From Adineta steineri (Eukaryota > Rotifera > Eurotatoria > Adinetida > Adinetidae), in the NCBI GenBank assembly GCA_905250115.1, contig CAJNOI010000045.1, positions 465,841 to 529,840 of the forward strand: 64,000 bases of DNA. Direction: 5' to 3'. Both the position numbers and the translations under genes were made by a program. Positions 1 through 11,411 of this stretch are shown in pieces (the stretch's first letter is position 1; each line of letters opens with the position of its first letter). Under the pieces are notes generated by a model. That model saw nothing but the letters and a program-made list of their open reading frames with translations. It had not been told where the DNA came from and did no database searches.

Positions 1-2236
1 AATCATCAAAATTTCTTATTAAAAAAATATGTCAAACTAGGAGTGTATAAATGAAGAGACTATATGTTCATGTCACGTTCTGTATACTACTTATGTTGAT
101 CATTTGAGAACATAATAACTAAGTATTCTTATCTTAATGATCCATTATTTGCTTTTGTGTTACCACAATTATGACAAAGAACATCTGTTTTTTTTTGTTC
201 GTTGACAAAGATGTTTTTATCATATTTCTAAGAGAGAAAACTGATCGTAATCAAAGCAATTATGGGTAATTAGTAACTATCCATAGCCATTACTGACAAT
301 TAGTAACATTTAAGACTTTTTTTCTCCATATAAACCATATAAAAAAACTCGCCGCGTGTTAGTGAGAAGTAAATTTTGCGTATAGAACTGTTTACAAGTC
401 AAGATCAATGGTAATATAGCGATTGAGATGTTGTTGTTTATGTAGAGCCATTTCTGTTGACATCAAAATTATTCTTAGATGTTTATATCTATTCGGAATA
501 ATTTTGACCTCGAGAACTTTGATCGTTTTCTGTAACGGAAATATATACTACATAATCTTTTAACTGAAGTCTATTAGAATATTGAGAAAAATATTTTATT
601 TCCCTCTTCTATATATAGTTTTAGTCTATTAATAGAAGAGAATGTGTTAATCACGAATGTATCCTCTTTTTTTTCTAAAAATAGTCAAATAATAATCGAG
701 ATTTCACACCCACAATACTAGAAGACCTAGAAATTAGTTCCATGTAAAGAATGAAACATGTGAGAAGAGTTTAGAGATAATCATCGAATGCAATACTTTT
801 ACTCGTTCACATAGATAAACCACACAAATTATTGTACTATAGATGTAATCTGTTTTTTTAGCATGAAAAGCTTGTTAATTCATTCTTGTGAACTAGTTTT
901 GTATTGAAATTGAAAAACAAATTGCCTGAAGTCATTTGATCCAATCGGAATTCTCAATGAGCTATCAAGATTACAAATGGGGAAAAGATAGACGTTTCCT
1001 TTTAGTTTCTGAACAAGATTTAGACATTTATCATGAAATAAAGTATAATGTTACAAAAAATTATATGAGATTTTCAAGCTATTCTAAACTCATACATTTT
1101 TATTGATTGATGAATCTTTATTCGAGTGCAATAAGTAAATAGGTATACGATTATGGCGAACAAGCAGTATATAAGAAATCTCATTACTAAGCACTATTTT
1201 CTTCAATGTCTAGACAAACAATCTATTTAAATCTGATCCCTTAAATTTAATACTAAAAATAATTGAACATAACATTTATTACAAAAAAAAAGTGTTGATA
1301 TACTGAACTGATGAATCCTATTTTACAAAGAAATTCATGTCATACAATACGATAAATATCTGAATTATAAATGCTTCGATGAAATAGCGATTTTATAATT
1401 TTCATTGATTAATTAAATCTCTCAAAAAAAAACAGAAAATATCTCGATACAGATAGAATAGAAATGAATATATAATGAAGTTTTGCTTCTGCTTCGAAAA
1501 ACATTACACTAGTTTTGATATTGTTTTTCGTATGTCTTTCTGTTTTCGATACAAACAGTTTACAAACTATCGATATGATTGTGCACTTGTTCAAGGACGA
1601 ATATCTTGAATATTATCAAAAAAAACCTTGACTTAATCATTTATCATTAAAAAAAATGAAACTAATCAATAGTATTTGTAAAGATTTAGTAGTGATTAGA
1701 ATCTCAGCTTGTTTTCTCTTGCATAACTCTATCTTGTTTTCGGCAATATTATTGTTTTTCAGAAAAAATACAATAGATTAGTTATGATATCTGATAACAT
1801 ATGGTAGATATAATCTATGAAAAACTATAGAAATCAGTACATACTCTATGGTTAGCATGAGAAAGACAACAATTAAATTATACTCGAAGAAGTTGGTCAT
1901 ATGATATTGATAAACATTAGATAATGATGGTACAGAGGTTTATTTATTTGCCTGGAAAAACATAAAAATTGTTGATATTTGTTCTTTGCTTTCTCTACTA
2001 TATCGTTGATATTATTATTATGATTATTATTGACATGTCTGTTTAAGTGCCAATACACAAAATCGATTTTGTTATTACTATATGTATTTTTTTTGTCAAG
2101 GACATATAAACGGTGTTTATGTTTTTTTCTCTTCATTTAAATTAGAAGTAGAATAAAGTTATTGCTCAATCACTCGTAAGGAGTGGTTTATATACCTTTT
2201 TCTTTTCTTCATACCGTGTTGGCTTAGTTGTTCGGC
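1..2236. other. Intergenic, AT-rich, no gene seen
   Basis: No reading frame here has coding character. Only short open frames full of poly-A/T and low-complexity sequence occur, on either strand. No clear repeat, tRNA or splice-linked exon chain was found. Confidence 0.6.
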
Positions 2237-2307
2237 TACTTCGTTGTCTAATGGTATGATAAAAGTTTCGGGTACTTTTGGTGGCGGTTCGATTCCGCCC
2301 GAAAATA
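2237..2307 (+). pseudogene. tRNA-Pro(CGG)-like sequence, probably a tRNA pseudogene
   Basis: The sequence folds as a tRNA. The T-arm is GGCGG-TTCGATT-CCGCC at 2283-2299 and contains a perfect B-box. The anticodon stem AAAGT/ACTTT encloses the loop TTCGGGT, which has U33 and anticodon CGG (Pro). The D-stem GTC/GAT closes a loop containing AATGGTAT, close to the usual eukaryotic tRNA-Pro D-loop. The acceptor stem is damaged: with this numbering only positions 4-7 pair with 66-69 and the outer three pairs fail. There is no T-run immediately 3' of it; the first TTTTT is about 35 bases on. The tRNA fold is seen directly; loss of function is inferred. Confidence 0.6.
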
Positions 2308-2389
2308 TGCTGAGCAATGCTATCCGACTAATCATGATTTATATTTTTGTATTTTTAAAAAAAATACTATTACTCAATTAATTATCAAT

Positions 2390-2449
2390 AGTGTTCATCA
2401 AACAGCAAAAATACATTTAAATGTTTTACGCGATAATCCAGTAGTAGAT
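2390..2449 (+). other. Orphan exon-like segment upstream of the 2641 gene
   Basis: An open frame reading VHQTAKIHLNVLRDNPVVDI lies between an acceptor-like ...caatag and a perfect donor gtaagt. Its codon use looks coding. It does not connect in frame to the ATG at 2641 through the acceptor at about 2609, so it may be a relic exon, an exon of an alternative transcript, or chance. No family was recognised. Confidence 0.25.
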
Positions 2450-2640
2450 ATAGTAAGTTCTATTCCAATGATGTCTTTCTCAAAATGTCAAGATCAAGAT
2501 CAAAAGCAATACGGTTCTTACGAAGGTTATATTTGCGCAAAGCTTTATATGTTATATAATGAATGTATAGATTCAATGGATTTTTTTCGTTTTTGTTTTA
2601 CTTTTTTAGATCTTTTTTAAAATAATCATATTCGATCATT

Positions 2641-3548
2641 ATGGCATTATCAGAAGATTTTTCACGAGAATCTCGTCAATATTATGCTCGTTCATCATCA
2701 TTTGGTAATCTTCATGAATTATCATCTAGTTACAATAGTTCAAATCTTCATCGTACAGCAAGTTCTACGATAATTTCACGAGATTGTTTTGCACCATCAA
2801 TAGCATGGGATTGTTTTGATAATCAAGTATGTTTTCAACGTCAATCAAGAGTAATCAATGATTTTGATCATCGAATTCAATGGCGTGTATGTAATGATAT
2901 GATGAATCGAGAAGTTATTAATCATAATACGCTAAGTTTTGAACGTTGTGCACCTGTTTGTGCACCGATCTGTGCTCCTGTCTGTTATCGTGAATATAAT
3001 ACAGTATCAACAAGAATTGCACCGAATGAATGTGCTCCTTTAACAACAATTGAACGTCGAGAAAAAGTTTATCGAAAACTTGATGATCATAGTGATTGGT
3101 CAACAAATTCATTTCGTCATACAAATGAATATCATTGTATGTAGAATTTCTTTAATCAACAAAAAAGTTTAATAGAATTATATTTTTAGCACGTGGAACT
3201 GGTCCTTTTGGTACTGATAGTTATTCAAAACAAGGTAAATACTTAGCATAAGAAAAAAAAATAACAATTGAGATTAATTCATCGTTTAATCGGTTCTTAT
3301 TTACTAACAGAAAAACCCAAACGTGTACGAACGAGTCTAACAATATTCGTTCGACAGCCTCGTAGGTGTTTTGTTAGCATGAAGTGTTTGCACATATAAA
3401 AATTCGCATGATTTATTCTTATTTTCGACCATTAATAATTTGTTTTTATTACTATTTAGATATTCAATATTCAGATTCATCTCATCGTCAACGAAAACTG
3501 TCAATACCAGAATTTTCATCATCATCAACTCGAATAAATTTTTGTTAA
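2641..3548 (+). CDS. Unknown protein with a CAPVCAPICAPVC motif, 4 exons
   Basis: I do not recognise this family. Exon 1 (2641 to about 3136) is Ser/Arg-rich and contains a short Cys-Ala-Pro repeat (CAPVCAPICAPVC) at about residues 102-114. Three small exons follow: about 3190-3232, 3311-3361 and 3460-3548. The last junction uses the donor gtaggt after 3361 and keeps a coding frame ending RQRKLSIPEF...STRINFC. No signal peptide or membrane segment is visible. The ATG at 2641 lies 32 bases after a strong pyrimidine-rich acceptor (cttttttag, near 2609), which could be a 5' UTR intron end or a trans-splice site. Exon 1 is clear; the 3' exons are fitted by phase. Confidence 0.55.
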
Positions 3549-4349
3549 AAAAAACACATTCATTTATTAACCTTGATACTATTTTTCTAATGCTAAAATG
3601 CTCGAATATTTTTATTAAAACTATATCCAGGCTTGTTTTTTTAGAAATATACATTTACTCACATTTTATTATTAATTAGTTTTAGGTTCTTTTTTTTTCA
3701 ATTTAAATTAAATCAGAAAAATTATTTAATTTTTCTAATCTTCTCTTACACATATTTTACTTTATAATACATTCCATATTTTAATACTAATTATTCTCGT
3801 ATATCTATAATAACAATATATTTTTGTATTTTTTTTGTGTCTTTTGATAAACTTATTTATTGAAATAAAAAATTCATTTGATTAATGGAAAAAATATTGA
3901 TCAATAGAAGAGAATTATGACATAGGAAATAGATAAAAGAATTCAGGATGTTACTGTCAAAATATATTCTATATAGCTGAAGAATTATTATTTCCGACAA
4001 TCAAAGAAAAAACAAAGTAATTGTGTTGAATACTAGAAAAATATTCAAATGGTCTTTATATTTTAATAACAGCAAGATGTCGTTAGTCGATGATAGAAAA
4101 TTAATTGATTAGTTATTTGATAGTCAATAAAATCAATGAATAATTTCTCTATAAAATACAATAATATTAAAAATATATTTACTTAAAAATATTTGTTGAA
4201 ATTCAATCTATTTAACTCGGTAAATATGAGTCATGAATTGCGATACATGCGTTTATATGAATCATCATATAAAGCTTACAGAAAATTCTTATTGCTCTAA
4301 ATATATATATATATATATTGTTATCTAAAATCAAAGAAAAAGAAATACG
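3549..4349. other. Intergenic, AT-rich
   Basis: Low-complexity A/T sequence with no credible exon. A (TA)n microsatellite lies at about 4303-4319, just before the next gene. Confidence 0.6.
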
Positions 4350-6788
4350 ATGATTGAATTGTCTTCAGCTACAACATCATCATCATTTCCATCGATGGGA
4401 TTAGTTTCGTCACCACCTCGTTCAGTATGTTCAACAACAAATTCTACAAGTAGTCCAACTGTTGTTGTTCAAACACGTTTACATAAATTTCCATGTCAAG
4501 AAATTGAAAAACTCAAACAAAAATATCGTATTCAACATACAAGTTGTTTTACACATTTACAAAATCTTATTAATAAACATCGAGTAATATTTCTAAAAAA
4601 AAAAGAAAACAAAAAATTTTAAAATAATAAATATATTTATTTAGATACCAAAATGTCGTGAATGTGGTTTAGATGAACAATGTCGTATTTGTTTAGATTG
4701 TTCATTATGTTTATGTCGTCATCATGCTCAACAACATTCTAGATTATGTTCACATGCACTTGCTATTGATATAAAACGTCTTTTTGTTCATTGTTATATA
4801 TGTGGTGATGTTCAATATGATTCAGTTTTTGAACGTGCAAGACGAAAGATTATTTTACTTCAACAAAATTCATCGAATAATTCTCCTTCATCGTCAACTA
4901 TTGGAGGTAAATTATTTTATTTCATTTCATATTTTAGATAAAGACTTTTTTTTCTAATTTTCAAAGGTATATGTGGACTTCTTAATCTCGGTAATACTTG
5001 TTTTATGAATAGTGTTTTACAAGCTTTTGTTCATGCACCAGGTAAATATATAATATTTAATAATTCAAATTTTATTTCAAAAAAACAAATATAGTTCTTC
5101 GTGATTGTTTTCTATCGGAAAAACAGCATCATTGTGAATTTCAAGATACTAATCATACAATTACGAATTGTATTATGTGTCAATTACGTCAATTATATCA
5201 TCATGTAAATATATTTAATTTTAAATATTTACAAAAGAAACGATTAATTTTCGTTTTAATGAAAAGGTTCATGAAGGACAACAACGAAGTAATGAGCCAT
5301 TCGTTCCATCACAATTGTTATATTTAATATGGACACATGAAAATCATTTAGCCGGTTTTGAAGAACAAGATGCACAAGAATTGCTTATGGCTTTATTTAA
5401 TATAATACATTCACAAAATTCAAATGATGATGGTTAAATAGTTTTATTCAAGAAAAAACATATAATTTTATATTGGCATTTCTTTTAGTAGATGATGAAA
5501 AAACATGTTCATGTATTATTGATCGATTTTTTAAAGGTGCTCTTCAGTCTGAAATAACATGTTCTCAGTGTGGGTAAGTTTATCTCTCATATGTAGAATA
5601 AAGATCAGGATAGAAATTGTTCAAAGCACTAAATCAAACACTTGTTTTTATCACAGAATTCTTTCTAAAAATAACAAATGAGAATGTCATATCGTATGTT
5701 TAGATCTGTTTCGACAAAAAATGATCTTGTTCGAGATATATCTCTTCAACTACCATTCGCATCATCAAATGGTATGTATAATTATTTTACAATAGAATCA
5801 GAATTCTCGTTCAAACAAATAACTCTAATATCATATACTAGCTATGGTTAAATTCAAATAAATAAATATCAATTAATTTTAAATGGATGAGAACCCTTCC
5901 GTTGATTGCCATGCGCTTCAGGGTTAATTCTTTATTTTTAAATACGACATACTGATGAGTCTAATTGACTTTCGATAGCTCCAAGCAAATAAAAAGTATA
6001 TCAAATGATTTTATAGATTTTGATTATTTTAAACAAAATCACATGATAATTAGAATTAATTTATATTTAGATGAATGCTTTCCATCATCATCATATTCTC
6101 TCGAAAATTGTCTATGGAGGTATTTTATAATATTTCAATTAAATTTAAATGAAATTCAATTATTTTCTTAAGATTTACACATTCCGAAACATTAAGTAAT
6201 TTTTATTGTGATAAATGTCAAATGTCAATGTCAGCCAATATAAAACTAACGATATCCCAAGCACCCATAGTTGCTTGTTTTCATCTTAAAGTAATGAAGA
6301 AGACATAATTTTTTCTTCATTTGAAAACTAAATCTATTCTTTCAGCGTTTTCAATATGTTAAAAAATCTCGATCAAAAATGCGTAAAAAGATTTCTGCAC
6401 ATATATCATTTCCTGATGAACTTGATCTAACACCTTACATGACAATAACAAATTTTAATAAAGATCATAATAAATATTGTTTATTTGCTGTTATAAGTCA
6501 TTTTGGTTCGTCAGTTGAAACTGGACATTATATGTGTTACGTTAAACTTCAATTACAAAATCGTTGGTAATATAATGAAAAACAAAAAAATAATAACACG
6601 AACGATAATTGAATTTTTTAGGTTTCGATGTGATGATCATTGTGTATGTGAAGTATCCGCTGAAGAAGTATTTAAAAGTGAATGGTTTGTTAAGAAAGAA
6701 AATATATTTGACTTCATATAAATTTTATTTATTTATTTATAGTTATCTTCTATTCTATCAACGTATGAGTGTAGAACCAACAAGCTGA
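4350..6788 (+). CDS. USP22: USP22-type ubiquitin-specific protease (SAGA DUB module)
   Basis: The predicted product is a Cys protease that removes ubiquitin, in animals from histone H2B and other substrates as part of SAGA. After a Ser-rich N-terminus comes a UBP zinc finger, with clustered CREC, CRIC and CLCRHH residues followed by HALAID. The USP domain then shows the Cys box GLLNLGNTCFMNSVLQ (exon from 4967), the helix WTHENHLAGFEEQDAQELL, zinc-ribbon CSQCG and CDKC pairs, IVACFHLK-RFQ, the His box ETGHYMCYV, and an Asp in RCDD. The protein ends YLLFYQRMSVEPTS. About ten short introns separate the exons. The final exon (6743-6788) is reached through the donor after GAATG at about 6684; reading through would give a worse C-terminus. 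Order and motifs match USP22/27X/51 more closely than other USPs. Confidence 0.88.
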
Positions 6789-7040
6789 ATTGATTTACCT
6801 ATTATTTTTGTCTTATAATCTTGGTTTCTTTTCTCTCAGAATGCTGGTCATTCATTCTCTGTTCGGATTTTGTTGTATGTTCTTTCTTTTTTTGATGAGT
6901 CTTTCTTTTTCTCTCTCTCTCTTTCCCTCTCTCTTTTTTTGACGATCAGATGAATTTTGCTCAGCAACAATGGAGAAAAAAATAAACTTATATGAAATGT
7001 TTGTGTGTATGTGTGCATATATATATATATATTTCTCTTT

Positions 7041-7042
7041 AG
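7041..7042 (+). promoter_or_regulatory. Candidate splice acceptor in the EIF1AD 5' leader
   Basis: A (TA)n run is followed by tttctctttag and then only 33 bases before the ATG at 7076. The preceding gene ends 253 bases upstream. This fits a 5' UTR intron or a spliced-leader acceptor; trans-splicing is known in bdelloids. The sequence alone cannot distinguish them. Confidence 0.3.
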
Positions 7043-7075
7043 ATTAATGAAATTATTTATTGAATATTAATAAAA

Positions 7076-7776
7076 ATGTCCTCTACAACAAAAGCGAAAC
7101 ATGTCGTAAATGAAGCACTTCAACGTTATGAATTACCTGATGAAAAACATTATATTGTTAAAGTAAAAATTATATCTAAGATTGCTTTTTCAATTAAAAA
7201 TAGATTAAGGTTTAGTAGTCTTAAAGCATTGATCTTATCAGAAAATAAATCTTTTTCATCTTTCATCCTATATCATTACCTCATTATATTTATTTCTAGG
7301 TAATTGCTCCGCGTGGAAATAATTTACATGAAGTAATAACACCTAGTGGATCAACATTTCTTGTTACTATGCCAACGAAATTTCGACGAACAATTTTTAT
7401 CAAACGAGGTTCATAATTAACTTATTTCATTTTTCTTTGAAATAGAATGTTTTTTACTAGGTGATTATGTACTTGTTGAAAATATTGACGAAGGTGATAA
7501 AGTTAAAGCAGAAATTATTCAAATTCTTCTTAAAGATAATATTAAATATATTCGAGCACAAAATTGTTGGTAAATAATTAAACAAACGAATTTATTCATG
7601 TTTTTTTATGAAAATTATTTATTTTTAGGCCAAAAGAATTTGAAGTTATTCAAGATGAAGAAAATAAAGATAATGGATCATACGAGGATATGATGCCACC
7701 ATCACAGAGCTCAGGAGATGAGGAAGAAGAAGAAGAGGAAGAGGAAGAACCAAAATCAATTCTGCATGATAATTAA
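7076..7776 (+). CDS. EIF1AD: EIF1AD-like protein (S1-like eIF1A domain)
   Basis: Four exons encode a small OB-fold protein. The first exon begins MSSTTKAKHVVNEAL and ends at Lys before gtaaaa. The second, from 7300, reads VIAPRGNNLHEVITPSG and FLVTMPTKFRRTIFIKR. The third gives GDYVLVENIDEGDKVKAEI. The last carries an acidic tail (S-S-G-D-E followed by a Glu run) ending ILHDN. Human EIF1AD has the same layout: KHVV start, GNNLHEV, FLVSMP.K.RK.IWIKRGD, EGEKVKAEI and a Glu-rich tail. EIF1AD is nuclear and poorly understood. It lies in the same orientation 288 bases after the USP22 gene, so co-transcription is possible. Confidence 0.9.
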
Positions 7777-8531
7777 CTCGGTGAATAATTGTGATTATTT
7801 TTATGATCTTGTTTTTTGTTATATTCTCAATGAATAAAACTATTTTTCATTATTTTGTTTATTAATTTATTATGAAATACGATGAATTATATAGCAATTC
7901 TTGTTAATAATAAAAACAACCGTTATGAATTAAGAGAAAAATATAAACATTTAATTATAACTATGACTATATACTCAACATCACACTCTGATTAACTACA
8001 AGAAAAAAACTATAATCACAGTCATCTTTTCTCCTAGCGATCTATATTTATAATAAATTATTTTCTCGACATTTTTCATATGACAAAACTATCTGATTTT
8101 AAATAGAGAAGATTAATAATAAGTATTTGATATAATGATATTGATATGACAAAATATTATCTATTGAATAATTAAAATTATTTGTTTACTCACAAGATTA
8201 AAAATTTAATCGTATTTTGATACTTTGAATTTGTATGATATATCGTAGACAACTGAATAGTGGTGCTTAGCGGATTTTATCGATCGTTTCTTTTTTTTTT
8301 GTCATCGATAACAATAATAAGTGAAAAGAGATTAGACATTAAACATCACGTTTATTATTTGTCTCGCACCAATTGATTGCATGAACCGATAGGTAAACAT
8401 TATGCGTTAGTTAATCTCAGGCGTCTATCGTTGTTTAAGAGAGAGAGAGAGAGAGAGCTTAATACCTTTCTTTTATCTACCCAACATAAAAACAACTCGC
8501 ATCAATCATTTCTTCATTCTTACAAAAGAAA
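7777..8531. other. Intergenic
   Basis: AT-rich spacer with a short (GA)n tract at about 8440-8458. Nothing else was recognised. Confidence 0.6.
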
Positions 8532-9515
8532 ATGTCGTTCTATTTCTTCGTTTATCTAGTACTATTATTAGTACTTATTGATAAATATAAAATTTATTCA
8601 ATTCCAGCCTGTGTTATTATTGATACAAATATGCTTCAACGACCTGATAATGATCTATCATTACCAAATAATCGTTCATCTTCATCATTACTTCTTCGAA
8701 ATTTACGTATGCTTGATCATCAACGTTCATCTGCATTATCTGAATTAGTTGTAGATCCTATACCACTGTCTTATATTGATATCAAACAAACAACATTACC
8801 ACCTTTGATGAATATAAATCATTCATCATTAAAAAAATCTTTAACCGAAGCCGTAATTGATCAAACATTTTCTCCATGTCCAATTAATTTACTCAGTGAA
8901 ATTGAAACAAAAATGGTTGTTCCATTTGAATTTCGTCGTTTACGTATTGAACAACCTGATCATCGCACAAAGTTTTTTGATGATGATCCACGTGAAACTG
9001 TTCCTGATTTATCAACAGCTGTATATGAAAGACGTTCAGATCCTGATGGACTTCGTTTTTGTCGTACTTGTCGTGATGGTAAATTTAATCAAAAAAAGAT
9101 TTATATTCTATTTTAATTTTATTTTCTAGGTTTTTGGACTCAATTAACAGTATGTGACACTGTTCGATGTGATGCTGAATTATTACGAGCTAATCCACGT
9201 TTAGTTACTGAATGGGGAGAAATAAAACCATTAGATGGTGGTGCACTTTATACACCTACAACTGTTTTTGCTATATATGCATTTGCTTTTGGTCCTCATT
9301 GTAAACGATGTGAATCAAATGGACAATGGAGTCGTTATGCACTACCAGAACTTTGTGCTGGTATTAAATTTTTTGGTCAACCATCAACAACAACAACAAC
9401 AACAACAACAACATCGACAGCAACAATACTCAATAGTCAAACTTTGACAAAGTATGCAAAATTAAAACAAACTTCAACATTATCGTCGACAAAATCGACA
9501 AGCAAAAAACAATAA
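8532..9515 (+). CDS. Unknown secreted Cys-containing protein, 2 exons
   Basis: I do not recognise the family. Residues 1 to about 26 form a clear signal peptide (FYFFVYLVLLLVLI core, ending IYSIPA). Exon 1 ends after ...FCRTCRDG at 9078. Exon 2 starts at 9130 and reads FWTQLTVCDTVRCDAELL, then two further Cys in PHCKRCESNG and one in PELCAGI. It then enters a Thr run encoded by a caa/aca microsatellite (about 9387-9413) and a Lys/Ser/Thr tail ending STSKKQ. Paired Cys suggest disulfides and an extracellular role. The ATG at 8532 is the first in frame and gives the signal peptide. Confidence 0.65.
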
Positions 9516-9671
9516 AAATGTTGCTTTTATATATATATATATATTCTTGATTTTATACATATGAATATCAGTTTAGATTAGAACAATTGTTTATGAAGAT
9601 TTTAACGAAGTTTAAGAAAAAGGATCAGTTTGTTTTATCTTACAGGAAAAAAAGAATTTCAATAAACAAAT

Positions 9672-9706
9672 TTTGTGCACACACACACGCACACTCAAAC
9701 ACACAC
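9672..9706. repeat. Imperfect (CA)n microsatellite
   Basis: Run of cacacaca interrupted by gc and tc, in the short spacer between the secreted-protein gene and the FANK1-like gene. Confidence 0.8.
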
Positions 9707-9788
9707 GTTTCTTGTAAGAGACAGGTGAAAAAAAGAAAGAAAGAGAGAAGAACATGATTGCACTAGCAGATTTCATTCGTTATGATTT

Positions 9789-11411
9789 TTATGTTTTTGT
9801 AGCACCTGGTAATGAATCAACATAATTCATCAAATCCTATAATTAATTCAATAAATATTATTATTTAAAAAGAAATCTGAGTCTTTTTTACTTACAGGTT
9901 TATTTGTTGAGGAAGCTAATTGTTGAAGAGTTTTACCAGTCTAAACAAAAATATTAAATTTTATTTAATAAAAAAAATTCGAATTTTTTAATATGTACTT
10001 TGCTTAAAGCTTTTGGATTAGCTCCCTTTTCTATTAATAATTCAGTAGTTAATAGATTGCCTCGAATAACTGCCATTTGTAAACCTGTTGTATTCGTTGT
10101 TTTATCTTCACATTCAGGACTTGCACCATTTTTAAGAAGAAGTTCAATTATTTCTTTATTACAATCATGAATTACTAAGTTTTAATAAATAAATATTTAT
10201 GTTTGGTTCAATATTTTCTATTCTATATTTACTTGCTCGATATAATGGTGTCCATTTATGTTGTCCAACTTCTTTATTCATTTCTGATTCTTTAAGAGCT
10301 TCATTTTTTTCCGAATTTAATTTATTTATTATCACAGTAATTGTCTCAAGATTTTTACTATCAATCGAACGATGTAAAATAGTTGTACCTTAAAAAACAT
10401 CATTCGATTAATTTTATATTTAAAAGAACTTTTTTTTTTTCTTCATACCATTTTCATCAACAGCGTAAAGATTGGCATCATTTTCAAGAAGAAATGCACA
10501 TGCTTTAGTAAAACCTGCACTTGCTGCTACCATTAATCTAAATTAATACTATTAATGTTATTATTTAGTTCAACAGAATAAAAGTAACATACGCAGTTTT
10601 TCCTGAACTAATGGAACTATTCACTTTTGCACCTGCTTTTACTAATAATTCAACTTTTCTATTAGAAGAAGAAGAAAAAAATTTCGTAATTACTAATAAT
10701 AAATATAACTTACGCAATATCATGTTTAGCACATGCATGCATCAATGGTAAATTTCCATCTTTATCTGGATGTTCCAAAAGATGATTTCCATGACCTCTA
10801 TTTAATTAAAATTTAATTTAATTATTCAAAAGAAAATATATATAATTTAATTTAATAATATACAATATCGTAAGTAATTTTTCAAGTTGATCTTTTCCAG
10901 GTAATTGAATTGCTTTGAAAACAGTTTCACCATTCATTGGTTCAGGTATTGTTGGTGCTAATAATATTGGTGACCATTCTGATCGTTCACCAGTTAAACC
11001 TGATTTACATTGTATACGATATTCATATTGATTATTTGGTTTTAAATTTTCAATTTTAAATCCTAATGCTGATCCTCTATTTATATTAAAATTAAAATTC
11101 GAAATTAAATATTTCTTCAAAATAAATAACATACGTGTAAATGCTTTCCCATATTGATGCAGCTTTTTTATCACGTTGATGAAGATAAATTAAAGAACCT
11201 GAATGTGCAAGACCTGATTCTTCATCAAATAATCTTCTATTTTCAGGTCGTTGCTTATCTTGTTTTAAAACATGTTCCCATTCAAGTTCAATTGAATGAT
11301 GAGTTGCATTGACTAATACAGGTACTGCAGGTCTTTCTAAACGTCCAGCTAAATTAAAGTACAATGATGATGATTTTACATTGAAAGAAAAGATCAATTT
11401 CACGTACTCAT
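9789..11411 (-). CDS. FANK1: FANK1-like protein: fibronectin type III plus ankyrin repeats
   Basis: An N-terminal FN3 domain (ATHHSIELEWEHVL ... NLKPNNQYEYRIQCKSGL) is followed by ankyrin units, including HPDKDGNLPLMHACAKHD, ELLVKAGAKVN, LMVAASAGFTKACAFLL, WTPLYRAS, EIIELLLKNGASPE and LLIEKGANPKAL. Human FANK1, a testis and cilia-linked protein, has the same FN3-then-ankyrin order and a near-identical THHSIELYW stretch. Splice phase indicates that the first coding exon is only ATG+A (11408-11411), ending at donor gtacgt, and joins an exon starting CTGGACG to read M-T-G-R-L-E-R-P. The alternative start at 11403 would translate the intron. The last exon, 9789 to about 9836, gives DLMNYVDSLPGATKT. 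Confidence 0.82.

Noticed and set aside
2240..2620. Long open frame through the tRNA-like region as a cadherin-like gene relic
   Set aside because: Only the phrase IHLNVLRDNP loosely recalls a cadherin linker; frame continuity is likely chance outside the small exon-like part.
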